DNA of 58,388 nt from Deinococcus aquatilis DSM 23025 (lineage in GTDB: Bacteria; Deinococcota; Deinococci; Deinococcales; Deinococcaceae). This document shows, piece by piece, positions 1 to 9,326 of this stretch. The position numbers and the translations under genes were made by a program. The stretch lies in assembly GCF_000378445.1 (NCBI RefSeq), contig NZ_KB899724.1:1-58388 (forward strand), given 5' to 3'. Below the pieces are notes generated by a model, which was given only the letters and a program-made list of their open reading frames with translations, searched no databases and was not told where the DNA came from. Within the stretch, counting starts at the first letter, position 1, and each line of letters opens with the position of its first letter.

Positions 1-405
1 AATCAGACCCTCATCTGTGCCTTGCACAACGCGGGGCCACTGGCCCCGTTCATCCTCACTGGTGCGGTCAATGGGGTGTCCTTTGAGTGGTACGTCCGAC
101 ACGTCCTGTGCCCCACCTTGCAGCCAGGACAAGTCGTTTTGATGGACAACCTCTCGTCACATCACCGAGCGTCCGTTCGGACGCTCATCGAAGCACAGAG
201 CTGTCACCTCTTGTTTCTCCCGCCCTACAGTCCGGACTTCAATCCCATTGAATTGATGTTTTCCAAAATCAAAGCGGCCGTACGGGCTGGCTCGTGGCGC
301 ACTTTAGATCAACTCCTCGCCGCGATCTGGGCGGCGTTGCAAACACTCACCCCTCAGGACAGCGCCGCCTGGTTCCGACATGCCTATCCTTCGGTCTCTT
401 TATGA
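1..405 (+). CDS. IS630-family transposase, C-terminal part (5' end outside window)
   Basis: The frame is open from base 1 and ends with TGA at 403-405, giving about 134 residues of the catalytic C-terminal half of a DDE transposase. The motif MDNLSSHHR carries the second catalytic aspartate, and PDFNPIELMFSKIK carries the catalytic glutamate in the NPIE context typical of IS630/Tc1-like enzymes. The enzyme would cut and paste its own element. The first catalytic aspartate lies upstream of the window, so whether the gene is intact cannot be told. In IS630-type elements of this genus the gene is often split into two frames, so this could also be the second of two overlapping frames. Confidence 0.85.
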   Translation, partial: NQTLICALHNAGPLAPFILTGAVNGVSFEWYVRHVLCPTLQPGQVVLMDNLSSHHRASVRTLIEAQSCHLLFLPPYSPDFNPIELMFSKIKAAVRAGSWRTLDQLLAAIWAALQTLTPQDSAAWFRHAYPSVSL

Positions 406-416
406 CAAATGCTATA
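1..416 (+). mobile_element. Right end of an IS630-type insertion sequence (partial)
   Basis: The transposase stop lies at 405 and is followed by a short non-coding stretch with TATA at 413-416. IS630 elements insert at TA and end a few bases beyond the transposase, so the element probably ends near here. The left end and its inverted repeat are outside the window, so the exact boundary is inferred. Confidence 0.5.
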
Positions 417-461
417 AACGAATCCCTTCCCAACAGGTCCGACCTAAAAAAATACTTTAAT

Positions 462-499
462 AAGAGCCATCAAGGAACCTATTTTCCTTGGTGGCTCTT
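462..499. terminator. Strong hairpin between the IS and the alpha-mannosidase gene
   Basis: Arms 462-477 and 484-499 pair over 16 positions with a single G-U wobble around a six-base loop. On the + strand no T-run follows. On the minus strand a run of seven T follows about 15 bases later (447-453). It may be a terminator or attenuator isolating the GH38 gene from transcription out of the IS; that role is inferred. Confidence 0.45.
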
Positions 500-593
500 G
501 TCGAGGTTGCACCCACAGGCAGACCCAGCAGGCAAGCAAATAGATAAGGCCCAAGCCTGTTCCCGGCATTCCTCACGTGCCACCATAAGCGCC

Positions 594-3500
594 ATGCCCG
601 ATGCCCTGACCACCGCGCAGCATCTCCAGCGCCTATTGCAACGCCTGAACGAGCTGCATGCCTGGGCTGACGCCTCTACATTGCGGCTGCCTGTGGGCAT
701 TTTTAGGGATGCGGCAGGGCAAGAATGGCCCATCAGCGAAGGTCTGGCGTGGCCGTCGCGGGCTTTTCCGGTATCCATGCGCTTTGAGGTAACGGTGCCG
801 CAGGAATGGGCCGGACGGGCCGTGACCGCGCAAGTGTTGCCCGGCGGCGAGGGACTGCTACGCGTCAACGGGGCCAGCGTGGGCGGCCTGAATCCTTTTC
901 ATACCGAACACCGGATACTGGCGGCGGCGGTTGGCGGCGAAACCCTGAGCCTGGAACTAGAAGCCAGCCCCAAGGGTCTGTTCGGGTCGCCGGAACGCCG
1001 CAACGCCCTGCACCGCGCCCGGTTGGTGGTCCCTGATGCCGGGGTGCGGGCACTGCACGAAGACCTGCTGGCCGTGTATGACGCCGCCCAGCATCTGCTG
1101 AAGGCAGGCCGCCCCGCCATTGCCGAACGCCTGACCGATCTGCTGGACGCGGCCTTCCGGCAGATTCCGCTGGAACGGGGTCGCAGCGCGTCCTATCTGG
1201 CGCGGGCGGTAGAAAACCCGGCGCTGAAGGCCACCATAGACGGCCTCTGGGACGAATATGACTTTGAAACGGCCAGTCCGCCGCCTTACCCGCAGGAGTG
1301 GCAACCCCGGCTGGCAGCGGCGCGGCAGTGGCTGAGCACACAACTGGAAGCGCTCCGGGCCGAGTATCCGGCAGAAGGTAGGCTGGCACTGACCGGACAC
1401 GCGCACATCGATCTGGCATGGCTGTGGCCCCTGCACGAGACGCGGCGCAAGGCCCGGCGCACCTTTGCCACCGTGCTGAACCTGATGGAACAGTACCCGG
1501 ATTTCGTGTTCAACCAGAGCATGGGCCAGCTCTACGAATTTGTGCAGGAAGACGACCCCGCGCTGTTCGAGCAGATCCGGGCACGGGTCAAAGAGGGGCG
1601 CTGGGACGTGGTGGGCGGCATGTGGGTCGAACCCGACGGCAACCTGCCCAGCGGCGAGGCGTGGGCGCGGCAACTGCTGCACGGCCAGCGCTACTTTCAG
1701 GAGCAGTTTGGCGTGCAGGCGCGAGTCTGCTGGCTGCCCGACACCTTCGGTTACGCGGCCAACCTTCCCCAACTGCTGAGGCTGGCCGACATTCCCGCTT
1801 TTTTTACGACCAAGCTGAACTGGAACGAGACCACCACGTTTCCCTTCGACCTGTATCACTGGGAAGGACTGGACGGCAGCCGCGTGCTGGCGCACAGTTT
1901 TCTGAATCCTGCCGAGGGCTATAACGGCGACATCCGGGCGCTGGACACCTTTGAAACGTGGAAGGCGTTCCGGGGCAAGCGGCGGCACACCGAAAGCCTG
2001 CTGAGCTTTGGCTACGGCGATGGCGGCGGCGGCCCCACCTCTGGCATGCTGGAACGCTACGCCCGCCAGCAAGATTTTCCCGGTCTGCCCAGGCTGCACA
2101 TGACGCGGGTGGCCGATTTCTATGACCGGATTTCGGAGGAGACGCGGGCCAGTTTGCCCGTGTGGGTGGGCGAGCAGTATTTTGAACTGCACCGGGGAAC
2201 CTATACCACGCAGGCCGAAATCAAGCGCCTGAACCGCCGCCTGGAACACACCCTGCCCGAAGCCGAGGCCGCGTGTGCGCTGGCCGCCCGACTTCTGGGC
2301 CGCCCCTACCCACGCGCCGAATTGCACGCTCTGTGGAAGGTATTGCTACGGAATCAGTTCCACGATATTTTGCCCGGAAGTAGCGTGCAGGCGGTAAATA
2401 CGGTGGCCTGCGCCGAGATGGGGGAAGCCCTGGCCGAGGCGGGGCAACTGCGGGACGCGGCTCTGCAAGCCCTGAGTGACGCGGTGGGCGGCCCTTCTGA
2501 CCCAATTGAGCGCGTGGTGATCTGGAATCTGACGCTGCAAGACCGCCCGCTGGGAGCCGAGTTGAGCGGACTGAAAGACCTGAGCATTCCGCCAGGGCTG
2601 AGCGTGCCGGGGCTGGGCTATCTGAGCCTCCCGGTCGTTGCCGCCGAACCTGCTCTGCCTGCTTTCTTACCCGACGACCTGACCCTGGAGAATGACTGTT
2701 TGCGCGTGCAGATCAACGCCGACGGCACGCTGGGGAGCCTCTACGACAAGCAGCAGAACCGTGAAATGCTGGACGGGCGCGGCAATCAGCTGTGGGCCTA
2801 CGTGGATATTCCGCGTCAGTGGGAAGCGTGGGACATGGACGCCACCTACGCGCAGGAGGGCGAGGAATGGACGGCGTTGGAATCTCCCCGGCGGATCAGT
2901 GGAACGGAGGTGCAGGTTCGGCGCGGCAGCCATGCAGAACGGGGCAACCGTAGCGTAATTACGCAGACCTACAGGCTCAGCCCCGGCAGCAGACGGCTGG
3001 ACATCCAGACGCACGCCGACTGGCAGGGCCGCCGCCAGTTTTTGCGGGCGCTGGTGCCGCTGCAGGTGCAGGCAAGCGCCGCCACCTTTGAAACCGCGTT
3101 CGGCGCAGTGACCCGGCCTACGCACGCCAACATGCCGGGAGACGCCGCCCAGTTTGAAAAACCCGGCCACCGCTGGGCCGACCTCAGCGAAGGCGGCAGC
3201 AGCGAATCAGGCAGCGGCCTGAGCCTGCTGACCGACAGCAAATACGGCTACAGCGCACAGGGCAATGTACTGGGCCTGAGCCTGCTGCGCTCGCCCATTG
3301 CCCCTGATCCCACCGCCGATGAGGGGCAGCACGACTTCACCTACAGCCTTTATCCGCACGCGGGCGACTGGCGAAACGGCACAGTGGCCGAAGCCCATGA
3401 CCTGAATGCGCCGCTGCTGGCCTACCGCAGTACCGCTCGGGGCACCACGCTGCCAGAATCGGCCCGCCTGCTGCACCTTCAGGGCGGCCCCGGCCTGCGC

Positions 3501-3737
3501 CTGAGTGCCCTGAAACTGGCCGAAGATCATGACGCGCTGATCGTACGGCTCTATGAGACACACGGCACACGCGGTCAGGCGACCCTTGTAGGCTGGGGCC
3601 TGGAAGACGGCTGGCAGGAGGTAAATCTGCTGGAAGAACCACAGGAAACGGCAGAACGCCCCGGAGAACTGCTGACCTACACGCCGTATCAGGTGCTCAG
3701 CCTGCGCTCTGGCGGCCAGGTCAAGGCACCCAGGTAG
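594..3737 (+). CDS. Alpha-mannosidase, glycoside hydrolase family 38
   Basis: A 1047-residue protein starting at ATG 594 (MPDALTTAQHLQ). The frame is open further upstream, but only this start gives the usual GH38 N-terminus. Family hallmarks are GHAHIDLAWLWP near residues 268-279 (zinc ligands H269/D273 by analogy), WVEPDGNLPSGE, and CWLPDTFGYAANLPQLL, whose D383 is the expected nucleophile. HDILPGSSV follows in the alpha-helical middle domain, and the C-terminal half is the beta-sandwich domain. There is no signal peptide, so it is probably cytoplasmic and removes alpha-mannosyl residues from imported oligosaccharides. It stands alone on the + strand. The only other mannose-related gene, manA at 53761, is far away. 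Length and motifs suggest an active enzyme; the exact linkage specificity cannot be read. Confidence 0.92.
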   Translation: MPDALTTAQHLQRLLQRLNELHAWADASTLRLPVGIFRDAAGQEWPISEGLAWPSRAFPVSMRFEVTVPQEWAGRAVTAQVLPGGEGLLRVNGASVGGLNPFHTEHRILAAAVGGETLSLELEASPKGLFGSPERRNALHRARLVVPDAGVRALHEDLLAVYDAAQHLLKAGRPAIAERLTDLLDAAFRQIPLERGRSASYLARAVENPALKATIDGLWDEYDFETASPPPYPQEWQPRLAAARQWLSTQLEALRAEYPAEGRLALTGHAHIDLAWLWPLHETRRKARRTFATVLNLMEQYPDFVFNQSMGQLYEFVQEDDPALFEQIRARVKEGRWDVVGGMWVEPDGNLPSGEAWARQLLHGQRYFQEQFGVQARVCWLPDTFGYAANLPQLLRLADIPAFFTTKLNWNETTTFPFDLYHWEGLDGSRVLAHSFLNPAEGYNGDIRALDTFETWKAFRGKRRHTESLLSFGYGDGGGGPTSGMLERYARQQDFPGLPRLHMTRVADFYDRISEETRASLPVWVGEQYFELHRGTYTTQAEIKRLNRRLEHTLPEAEAACALAARLLGRPYPRAELHALWKVLLRNQFHDILPGSSVQAVNTVACAEMGEALAEAGQLRDAALQALSDAVGGPSDPIERVVIWNLTLQDRPLGAELSGLKDLSIPPGLSVPGLGYLSLPVVAAEPALPAFLPDDLTLENDCLRVQINADGTLGSLYDKQQNREMLDGRGNQLWAYVDIPRQWEAWDMDATYAQEGEEWTALESPRRISGTEVQVRRGSHAERGNRSVITQTYRLSPGSRRLDIQTHADWQGRRQFLRALVPLQVQASAATFETAFGAVTRPTHANMPGDAAQFEKPGHRWADLSEGGSSESGSGLSLLTDSKYGYSAQGNVLGLSLLRSPIAPDPTADEGQHDFTYSLYPHAGDWRNGTVAEAHDLNAPLLAYRSTARGTTLPESARLLHLQGGPGLRLSALKLAEDHDALIVRLYETHGTRGQATLVGWGLEDGWQEVNLLEEPQETAERPGELLTYTPYQVLSLRSGGQVKAPR

Positions 3738-4024
3738 AACGGCGCAAACCAGCTCATACCCACACGGCATAAGAGGAAGGACGTAGCTGTCGGGTTTGCG
3801 ATTTCCTGCTCTGCGAGTCCACAGCGCGACCAGAAAGCGTGCTCGTCCCTGCCATCCAGAGCAAGGAGTCGTTCTGCGCTGGGCCATCTACCCGGTCAGA
3901 AAAGACTCCAATCGCACGCCAGCCCTGCCTGCTCGCTTTGACACCCCATTTCCATCTGGTCAGTTGTGCACTATGTGATAGACTTCTGCGCCCGATCAGC
4001 TTGAGCCTGATAGCGTATTGCCAA

Positions 4025-6493
4025 GTGACGACGTCAGCGCATGAACCCGAACAGCAGCGCAGCGCCGCATTGTCGCGGTACGCGGTCATGGACACGCTGC
4101 CAGAAAAGGCCTTCGACCGCATAACAACCCTCGCGGCCCGCCTGTTCGACGCACCTATCGCCCTGATTTCGCTGATTGATTCGGAACGCCAGTTCTTTAA
4201 GGCCTGCTTTGGACTGAATCTGCGGGAAACACCACGTTCATTGAGTTTCTGCGCCCACGCGCTGCATTCGCCGGAAGTGATGGTCATTCCCGACGCCACC
4301 CAAGACCCCCGCTTTTGCAACAATCCGCTGGTCACTGGGTCGCCCCACATCCGGTTCTATGCGGGGGCACCGTTGATCGCGCCCGGTGGAGTGGCACTGG
4401 GGACACTCTGCATCATCGATGACCGCCCGCGCCCACCCCTGACCCAGCGTGAGTGCGCCACCCTGACCGATCTGGCCGCGCTGGTCATGGACGAACTGGA
4501 ATTGCGGCTGAAAACGGCGGAGGCAGGGCGGGAAGGCGACGCACGGGCGCGGGTGATGCGCGAACTGAAAGACGCGCACCTGTTGTCGCAGTTGCTGCTG
4601 GGCATAGGCGGCCTGACCGACCTCGACCTTGCACCCAACGAACTGCTGCTCCACGCCGCCGAGCTTGCCAGCGCAAATCTGGATATCGACTGGGGTGGGC
4701 TGATGACGGTGGAGGATGGGCAGACCAAGATTCATACTGTGTGGCACAGCCCTTTTGCAGAAGATCTGGCCCTGGACATAGCACAGCGACAGGTGTTGCC
4801 GCCCGGTGTAGCGGCGTTGGTCGCTCAGGTCGGAGCGGAGACCAGAGCGGCGCCGCTTTTCAGCAATGACGTGTCGGTCGGCCCGTCTGCATTCCAGACC
4901 TCATCCCGGCCCAGGTCCACGTCTGATCCGGCTGCGGCAAAAATCAGAGCGGTGATGACCACCGTCCTGGGCAGACACGGAAGCTCCACGTCTATCCTGA
5001 TCATGCTGAGGCTGGAGCAGGGCCAGTCGTGGAGTGCGCGTGACCGTCAGCTGGTCGAGGCCGTGACCCGTGCCGTGCGGCAGGCCACAGAGCAGACTGC
5101 CCGCCGCGCGGCCCTGCGCGAGAGCCAGGCGCAACTTCATCTGGCACTGGACGCCGCACCGTTGGTCCTGTGGACAACCGACGCACGTGGCGTCGTGACC
5201 CTATCGGAAGGTCGGGGGCTGCGGGCTATCGGCACCACGCCCGGCGCAGTGGTAGGCCAGCGAGTAGAAGATGTATTTGTGCGGGCACCCGACGTGATCC
5301 AGAACGTGCGCCGCGCACTTGGCGGTGAAGCCTTCGCGTCCAGCGTGAGCATCGGAACACGAATTTTCGACGCGCGTTATGGTCCGCTCAGAGACACCGA
5401 CGGAACACTGACCGGCAGCCTGGGTGTGGCCTATGACGTGACCGACCTGATGCAGGTGCGGCAGGAGGCTGTCCGGGCACGGCAGCAAGCCGAGGCGCTT
5501 CTGGAGCTTTCGCATCTCCTGGACGCACAGGAGGCGGTGGAACTCGTGGCGCAGTCGGCACTGCTGGCCGTCAGCCGGGCACTGGGCAGCGGCGGGCTGG
5601 TGCTGTGGCGGCGTGAGGACGGCGTGTTCCGGGCGCTGGCGTGGCAGGGAGAATTGCCGGTCAGCGTGCGGCAGCAGCGGGATGCGGGCCTCCCTGTGGA
5701 CGCCTTTGAAGGTGGCGTACTGGAAGGTGAGAGCCGCTTTCTGGATCAGGCCTGCCTCCCCGACAGCCTGAAATCGTCCGACATTCAGGGGATCGCGCTC
5801 CTGCCTGTGGCGCTGGATGTGCCGGAACGGGCAATGGTGCTGGCGGCCTACCAACATGCGCCGCATCAGCCCGCCGAAGGCCCACCCTTCGAATGGTCGT
5901 CCTTTGAGCGGGATGTGTTGACTGTGGCTGCCCGAACTCTGGCGGCGGGTATCGAGCGCAAGCGGCATTTGCAGGCGCTGGAAGCTGCCGCCAGCGTGGA
6001 TACCCTGACTGGACTGGGCAACCGGCGTGCGCTGGAAGCCGATCTGGAGGAGGCCCTGCGGCGGGCCGACCGCACCGGCGAGCAGGTGGGGGTGTTGTCC
6101 ATTGATCTGGACGGCCTGAAAGTGCTGAACGACGCCAAAGGCCATGCACGCGGCGACGCACTTCTTCAGGAGTTTGCAAAGTCGCTGCGTCTATGTTTCC
6201 GGCAAGAAGACCGCATTCACCGTCTGGGCGGAGACGAGTACGTGGTCATTTTGCCGGGCGTGGGCGGCAACGAGGCACAGGGAATGCTAGACCGGGTGCG
6301 GGCCGCCGTGATGATGAGCCGCGCCGCAGGATTTGCCGGAGCGGACGCCAGCGCCGGAATCGCCTCTTACCCCACCGATGCCGCAGACAGTCTGGGGCTG
6401 CTGCATCACAGTGACCGCCGGATGTACGCCGACAAAACGGGCAAACATCCGGCGGCTGTGACTGCAACGCTGCCTCCTACGTCAGAGGAATAG
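4025..6493 (+). CDS. Diguanylate cyclase with GAF, PAS and C-terminal GGDEF domains
   Basis: About 822 residues if started at GTG 4025. No good ribosome site is visible and the frame is open back to 3839; 4025 keeps the conserved start of the first GAF domain (RYAVMDTLPEKAFDRIT). Domain order: GAF (about 10-170), a less conserved GAF-like region (about 190-350), a PAS-like segment (about 380-480), another GAF-like region (about 500-650) and GGDEF (about 660-810). The active-site loop is GGDEY at 735-739. R726-x-x-D729, nine and six residues before it, matches the allosteric I-site, so it should make c-di-GMP from two GTP with product inhibition. No transmembrane segment is seen, so it is a cytosolic sensor. 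The ligands are unknown. Confidence 0.88.
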   Translation: MTTSAHEPEQQRSAALSRYAVMDTLPEKAFDRITTLAARLFDAPIALISLIDSERQFFKACFGLNLRETPRSLSFCAHALHSPEVMVIPDATQDPRFCNNPLVTGSPHIRFYAGAPLIAPGGVALGTLCIIDDRPRPPLTQRECATLTDLAALVMDELELRLKTAEAGREGDARARVMRELKDAHLLSQLLLGIGGLTDLDLAPNELLLHAAELASANLDIDWGGLMTVEDGQTKIHTVWHSPFAEDLALDIAQRQVLPPGVAALVAQVGAETRAAPLFSNDVSVGPSAFQTSSRPRSTSDPAAAKIRAVMTTVLGRHGSSTSILIMLRLEQGQSWSARDRQLVEAVTRAVRQATEQTARRAALRESQAQLHLALDAAPLVLWTTDARGVVTLSEGRGLRAIGTTPGAVVGQRVEDVFVRAPDVIQNVRRALGGEAFASSVSIGTRIFDARYGPLRDTDGTLTGSLGVAYDVTDLMQVRQEAVRARQQAEALLELSHLLDAQEAVELVAQSALLAVSRALGSGGLVLWRREDGVFRALAWQGELPVSVRQQRDAGLPVDAFEGGVLEGESRFLDQACLPDSLKSSDIQGIALLPVALDVPERAMVLAAYQHAPHQPAEGPPFEWSSFERDVLTVAARTLAAGIERKRHLQALEAAASVDTLTGLGNRRALEADLEEALRRADRTGEQVGVLSIDLDGLKVLNDAKGHARGDALLQEFAKSLRLCFRQEDRIHRLGGDEYVVILPGVGGNEAQGMLDRVRAAVMMSRAAGFAGADASAGIASYPTDAADSLGLLHHSDRRMYADKTGKHPAAVTATLPPTSEE

Positions 6494-6530
6494 CCCTCAG
6501 CTCCGGCCTCTAGCTCTGGCCTCTGAGGGC
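6493..6530. terminator. Hairpin between the convergent cyclase and kinase genes
   Basis: Arms GCCCTCAG (6493-6500) and CTGAGGGC (6523-6530) pair perfectly. The right arm lies inside the last codons of the minus-strand kinase gene. There is no clear T-run, so this is a modest candidate for a bidirectional terminator. Confidence 0.4.
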
Positions 6531-8024
6531 GTGAACCACATCTCTGGTGCCTGTGTACAGGTCGCGGTACAGCCCGTACAGGCGGTCATATTCAGGCTTC
6601 AGGGCAGCGTTGGGCTGGATCATCTCGGCGGGACGAACCCACAGTTCCAGATCGGCCCGCGTCAGCACTCCGGCGGCCAGGCCAGCCAGAAAAGCGTCGC
6701 CGTAGCTGGCTCCCACGGTTGTTGCGGGCAAGTGCTGGGCCTCCCCGCTGATGTCAGAGACGATTTGCAGCCAGGTACGAGTTTTTGCGCCGCCGCCCAC
6801 CGCCACCACGCGCCGCACGTCGGCCCCCAGATCACGGAAGGCTTCTATGTTGTGGCGAATGCCGTAGCCCACGCCTTCCAGCACGGCACGGAAGAGATGG
6901 TCACGGGTATGGGTCAGGCTCATTCCGGCAAAAACGCCGCGTGCATGGGGATCGTTGATTGGCGTGCGCTCGCCGCTGAAATAGGGGAGCACCAACAGGC
7001 CATCCGATCCCGGCGCAATGGCTTCTGCACCCGCAAACAACGTGTCATAGGCCTCCCCGGTGGGCTGATCACGGGCAAACTCATCGGCAAACCAGCGGGT
7101 CAGGCTGCCGCTCGTGCCCATTCCGGCGGCCAGATTGTGCTGGCCTGCGAATGCTCCGCCCACCGTCCAGACTCTTGGATCAGGCGTCGGCACATCCTGA
7201 ACCAGAATGAAGAAGGTGGTGGAACCGTACATGATCATCAGGTCGCCGGGGTTGACCACGCCCACGCTGAGGGCCTCGCTGAGAGCGTCCACTGCGCCCA
7301 CCGCCACGGGTGTGCCCTCACGCAGTCCGGTCAGGCGGGCGGCTTCGGCGCTGACGGTTCCGGCCAATTCGTCGCTCCAGCCGAGTTCGGGCAGGCGAGA
7401 CAGATCGGAATCGCCCAGCACGGGCACGGCAAATTGTGGTGTCCACTGGCGCAGGGCCGGGTCATAAAGCGGCATGGAGTGGCTGGCCGTGTGGTGATCC
7501 ATGATGTGCCGCCCGGTGAGGCGGTAGGTGAGGTAGGCACTGGCCGTGGTCAGGGTAGCGGTCTGGTTCCACAGTTCAGGTTCCTGCTCGCGCAGCCAGC
7601 GAATTTTGGGGCCGATGGCCTGACTGGTCAGACTCATGCCGCTGTGGGCAAAGATCGTCTCTGCGCCAATTTCGGCTTCCAGCGCCTCTATCTGTGCCTG
7701 AGCGCGGGAATCCACGCCGTAAAGGATGCCGGGACGCAACGGACGGCCCGCCGAATCCAGCGGCAGCAGCGTGGGGCCAATGGCGCTGAGGGCCACGCCC
7801 GCCACATCCGCACCCGAATATTCGCCCGACAGCAGCGCGGCTATGATCGCCTGCACATCCGACCACCACACCGCGTCGGCGTCCTGCTCGGCATATCCGG
7901 GCGCAGGAAACGAGACACCGTGCGGAATGACGTGCTGGCGCAGAATTTTTCCGGCAGAGGTAACCAACACGCCCTTGCTGGAATAGGTGCCGACATCTAT
8001 ACCCAGCAGAAGCTCAGGAGACAT
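6510..8024 (-). CDS. FGGY-family carbohydrate kinase (xylulokinase-like)
   Basis: 504 residues, full length for the family. The N-terminal phosphate-binding signature GIDVGTYSSKGVLV (about residues 8-21) and the C-terminal nucleotide motif VAVGGGAKTRTWLQIVSDI are present. Such enzymes phosphorylate a ketose or polyol with ATP. It is the last gene of the polyol cluster and overlaps the upstream zinc dehydrogenase by 11 bases, indicating translational coupling. The likely substrate is the ketose made by the dehydrogenases next door, for example D-xylulose from arabitol or xylitol; a fructose-type substrate is less typical of the family. The neighbourhood suggests xylulokinase but the sequence alone does not prove it. 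Confidence 0.85.
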   Translation of the reverse strand: MSPELLLGIDVGTYSSKGVLVTSAGKILRQHVIPHGVSFPAPGYAEQDADAVWWSDVQAIIAALLSGEYSGADVAGVALSAIGPTLLPLDSAGRPLRPGILYGVDSRAQAQIEALEAEIGAETIFAHSGMSLTSQAIGPKIRWLREQEPELWNQTATLTTASAYLTYRLTGRHIMDHHTASHSMPLYDPALRQWTPQFAVPVLGDSDLSRLPELGWSDELAGTVSAEAARLTGLREGTPVAVGAVDALSEALSVGVVNPGDLMIMYGSTTFFILVQDVPTPDPRVWTVGGAFAGQHNLAAGMGTSGSLTRWFADEFARDQPTGEAYDTLFAGAEAIAPGSDGLLVLPYFSGERTPINDPHARGVFAGMSLTHTRDHLFRAVLEGVGYGIRHNIEAFRDLGADVRRVVAVGGGAKTRTWLQIVSDISGEAQHLPATTVGASYGDAFLAGLAAGVLTRADLELWVRPAEMIQPNAALKPEYDRLYGLYRDLYTGTRDVVHALRGQS

Positions 8025-9087
8025 CGATCATGACCTTCATGCTGGTTTTTTTCTCGAAGTCGGCAAAAGCGAAAGCCTCGGGGGTCTGGGCAAAGTCGTA
8101 GCGGTGCGTGACGAGGGTATCCAGATTCACCGCGCCGCTGGCGACCAGTTCGATGGCCGTGGGGTAGCAGTTGGCATAGCGGAACACGCCCCGAATACTG
8201 ACCTCACGGCTGGCCGCGCTCACGATGTCCAGGCTGACTTCTGGATCGGGCGGCAGGCCCACCAGCACGGTGACGCCGCCGGGTTTGGGAGCCGCCAGGC
8301 TCAGGCGCGTGGTCGGCAGGCTGCCCGCCGTTTCAAAACTGACATCCACGCCCGCATGAGACAGGGGCAGGCCGTCCCGCGCCGCCGTGACGCTGCGAAT
8401 AAATTCCAGTGGGTCGCCCGTGCGGGCATTGAAGGTATGGGTGGCCCCCACCTGCCGCGCCAGATCCAGCCGGAAGTCTTCGAGGTCCACGGCGATCAGC
8501 ATGGTCGCGCCCGCTGCCTTGGCCGCCTGAATGGTGGTGCAGCCTATCGGCCCCGCGCCGAATACCGCCACGCTGTCTCCGGGTTTGACATTGCCTTTGC
8601 GGGCGGCCCAGACCCCCACCGCCAGCGGTTCCAGCAAGGCAGCTGCATCGTCAGACACGCTGTCTGGCACAGGAAAGACAAAATCGTCGGGCCACAGGAC
8701 ATATTGTGATAATGCGCCGTCTACCGGTGGCGTCGCCATAAAATGCATGTCGGGGCAGAGGTTGTACGCGCCAGATTTGCAGTAGGCGCAGCGGCGGCAC
8801 GGTATGCCCGGTTCCAGCGCCACGCGGTCTCCAACCTTCACGCGGCTCACGCCCTCGCCCACGGCTTCGACCACGCCGCTGACTTCGTGACCCAGGACTA
8901 TTGGGCCTTCGACGACAAATTTTCCGATTCGCCCGTGCGTGTAGTAATGCACGTCGCTGCCGCAAACGCCGATGCGCCGCACCTGCACGCGCACTTCATG
9001 CGGCCCCGGCGCGGCCACCGGGCGGGTTTCCCAGCCCAGCGCACGGTGCCCGGTCAGAACTGAGGTTTGAGAATCGAGTACGGTCAT
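8014..9087 (-). CDS. Zinc-dependent polyol dehydrogenase (sorbitol/xylitol dehydrogenase-like)
   Basis: A 357-residue medium-chain dehydrogenase. ATG 9087 is preferred because AAGGAG lies eight bases upstream; a GTG three codons earlier would overlap that site. Catalytic zinc ligands are C42 (GVCGSDVHYY) and H67-E68 (GHEVSG). C97, C100, C103 and C111 form the structural zinc lobe, and FGAGPIGCTTIQAAKAAG is the Rossmann loop, followed by DLED, which suggests NAD preference. It should oxidise a sugar alcohol to a ketose. It is separated by 239 bases from the SDR upstream and overlaps the kinase downstream, so the pair may have its own promoter within the cluster. The precise polyol is unknown. 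Confidence 0.88.
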   Translation of the reverse strand: MTVLDSQTSVLTGHRALGWETRPVAAPGPHEVRVQVRRIGVCGSDVHYYTHGRIGKFVVEGPIVLGHEVSGVVEAVGEGVSRVKVGDRVALEPGIPCRRCAYCKSGAYNLCPDMHFMATPPVDGALSQYVLWPDDFVFPVPDSVSDDAAALLEPLAVGVWAARKGNVKPGDSVAVFGAGPIGCTTIQAAKAAGATMLIAVDLEDFRLDLARQVGATHTFNARTGDPLEFIRSVTAARDGLPLSHAGVDVSFETAGSLPTTRLSLAAPKPGGVTVLVGLPPDPEVSLDIVSAASREVSIRGVFRYANCYPTAIELVASGAVNLDTLVTHRYDFAQTPEAFAFADFEKKTSMKVMIDVS

Positions 9088-9326
9088 GATTGGCACTCCT
9101 TCGGCAAGATCAAATCCTGACTTTTCCTATGCTAGAATTCAACTGAACATATGGGAATTAAAGCATTGGGGGAACGTTTCTCTCTGTGGCAGGTGCAGAA
9201 GTTCCCACGATGTCCAGATCACTTGATCGGCCACCTTGTTATGCTTGATGCCGGTTTTTCAGGGATCACTTCCCTAGGAAATGCTTATAGTGCACTTCCA
9301 TCACACCACGGTTGAGAATCAGGCTC

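Noticed and set aside
957..2327. Long minus-strand open frame opposite the alpha-mannosidase
   Set aside because: Antisense frames of this length are common in GC-rich codon-biased DNA; the protein is low-complexity and matches no family, while the plus strand is clearly GH38.
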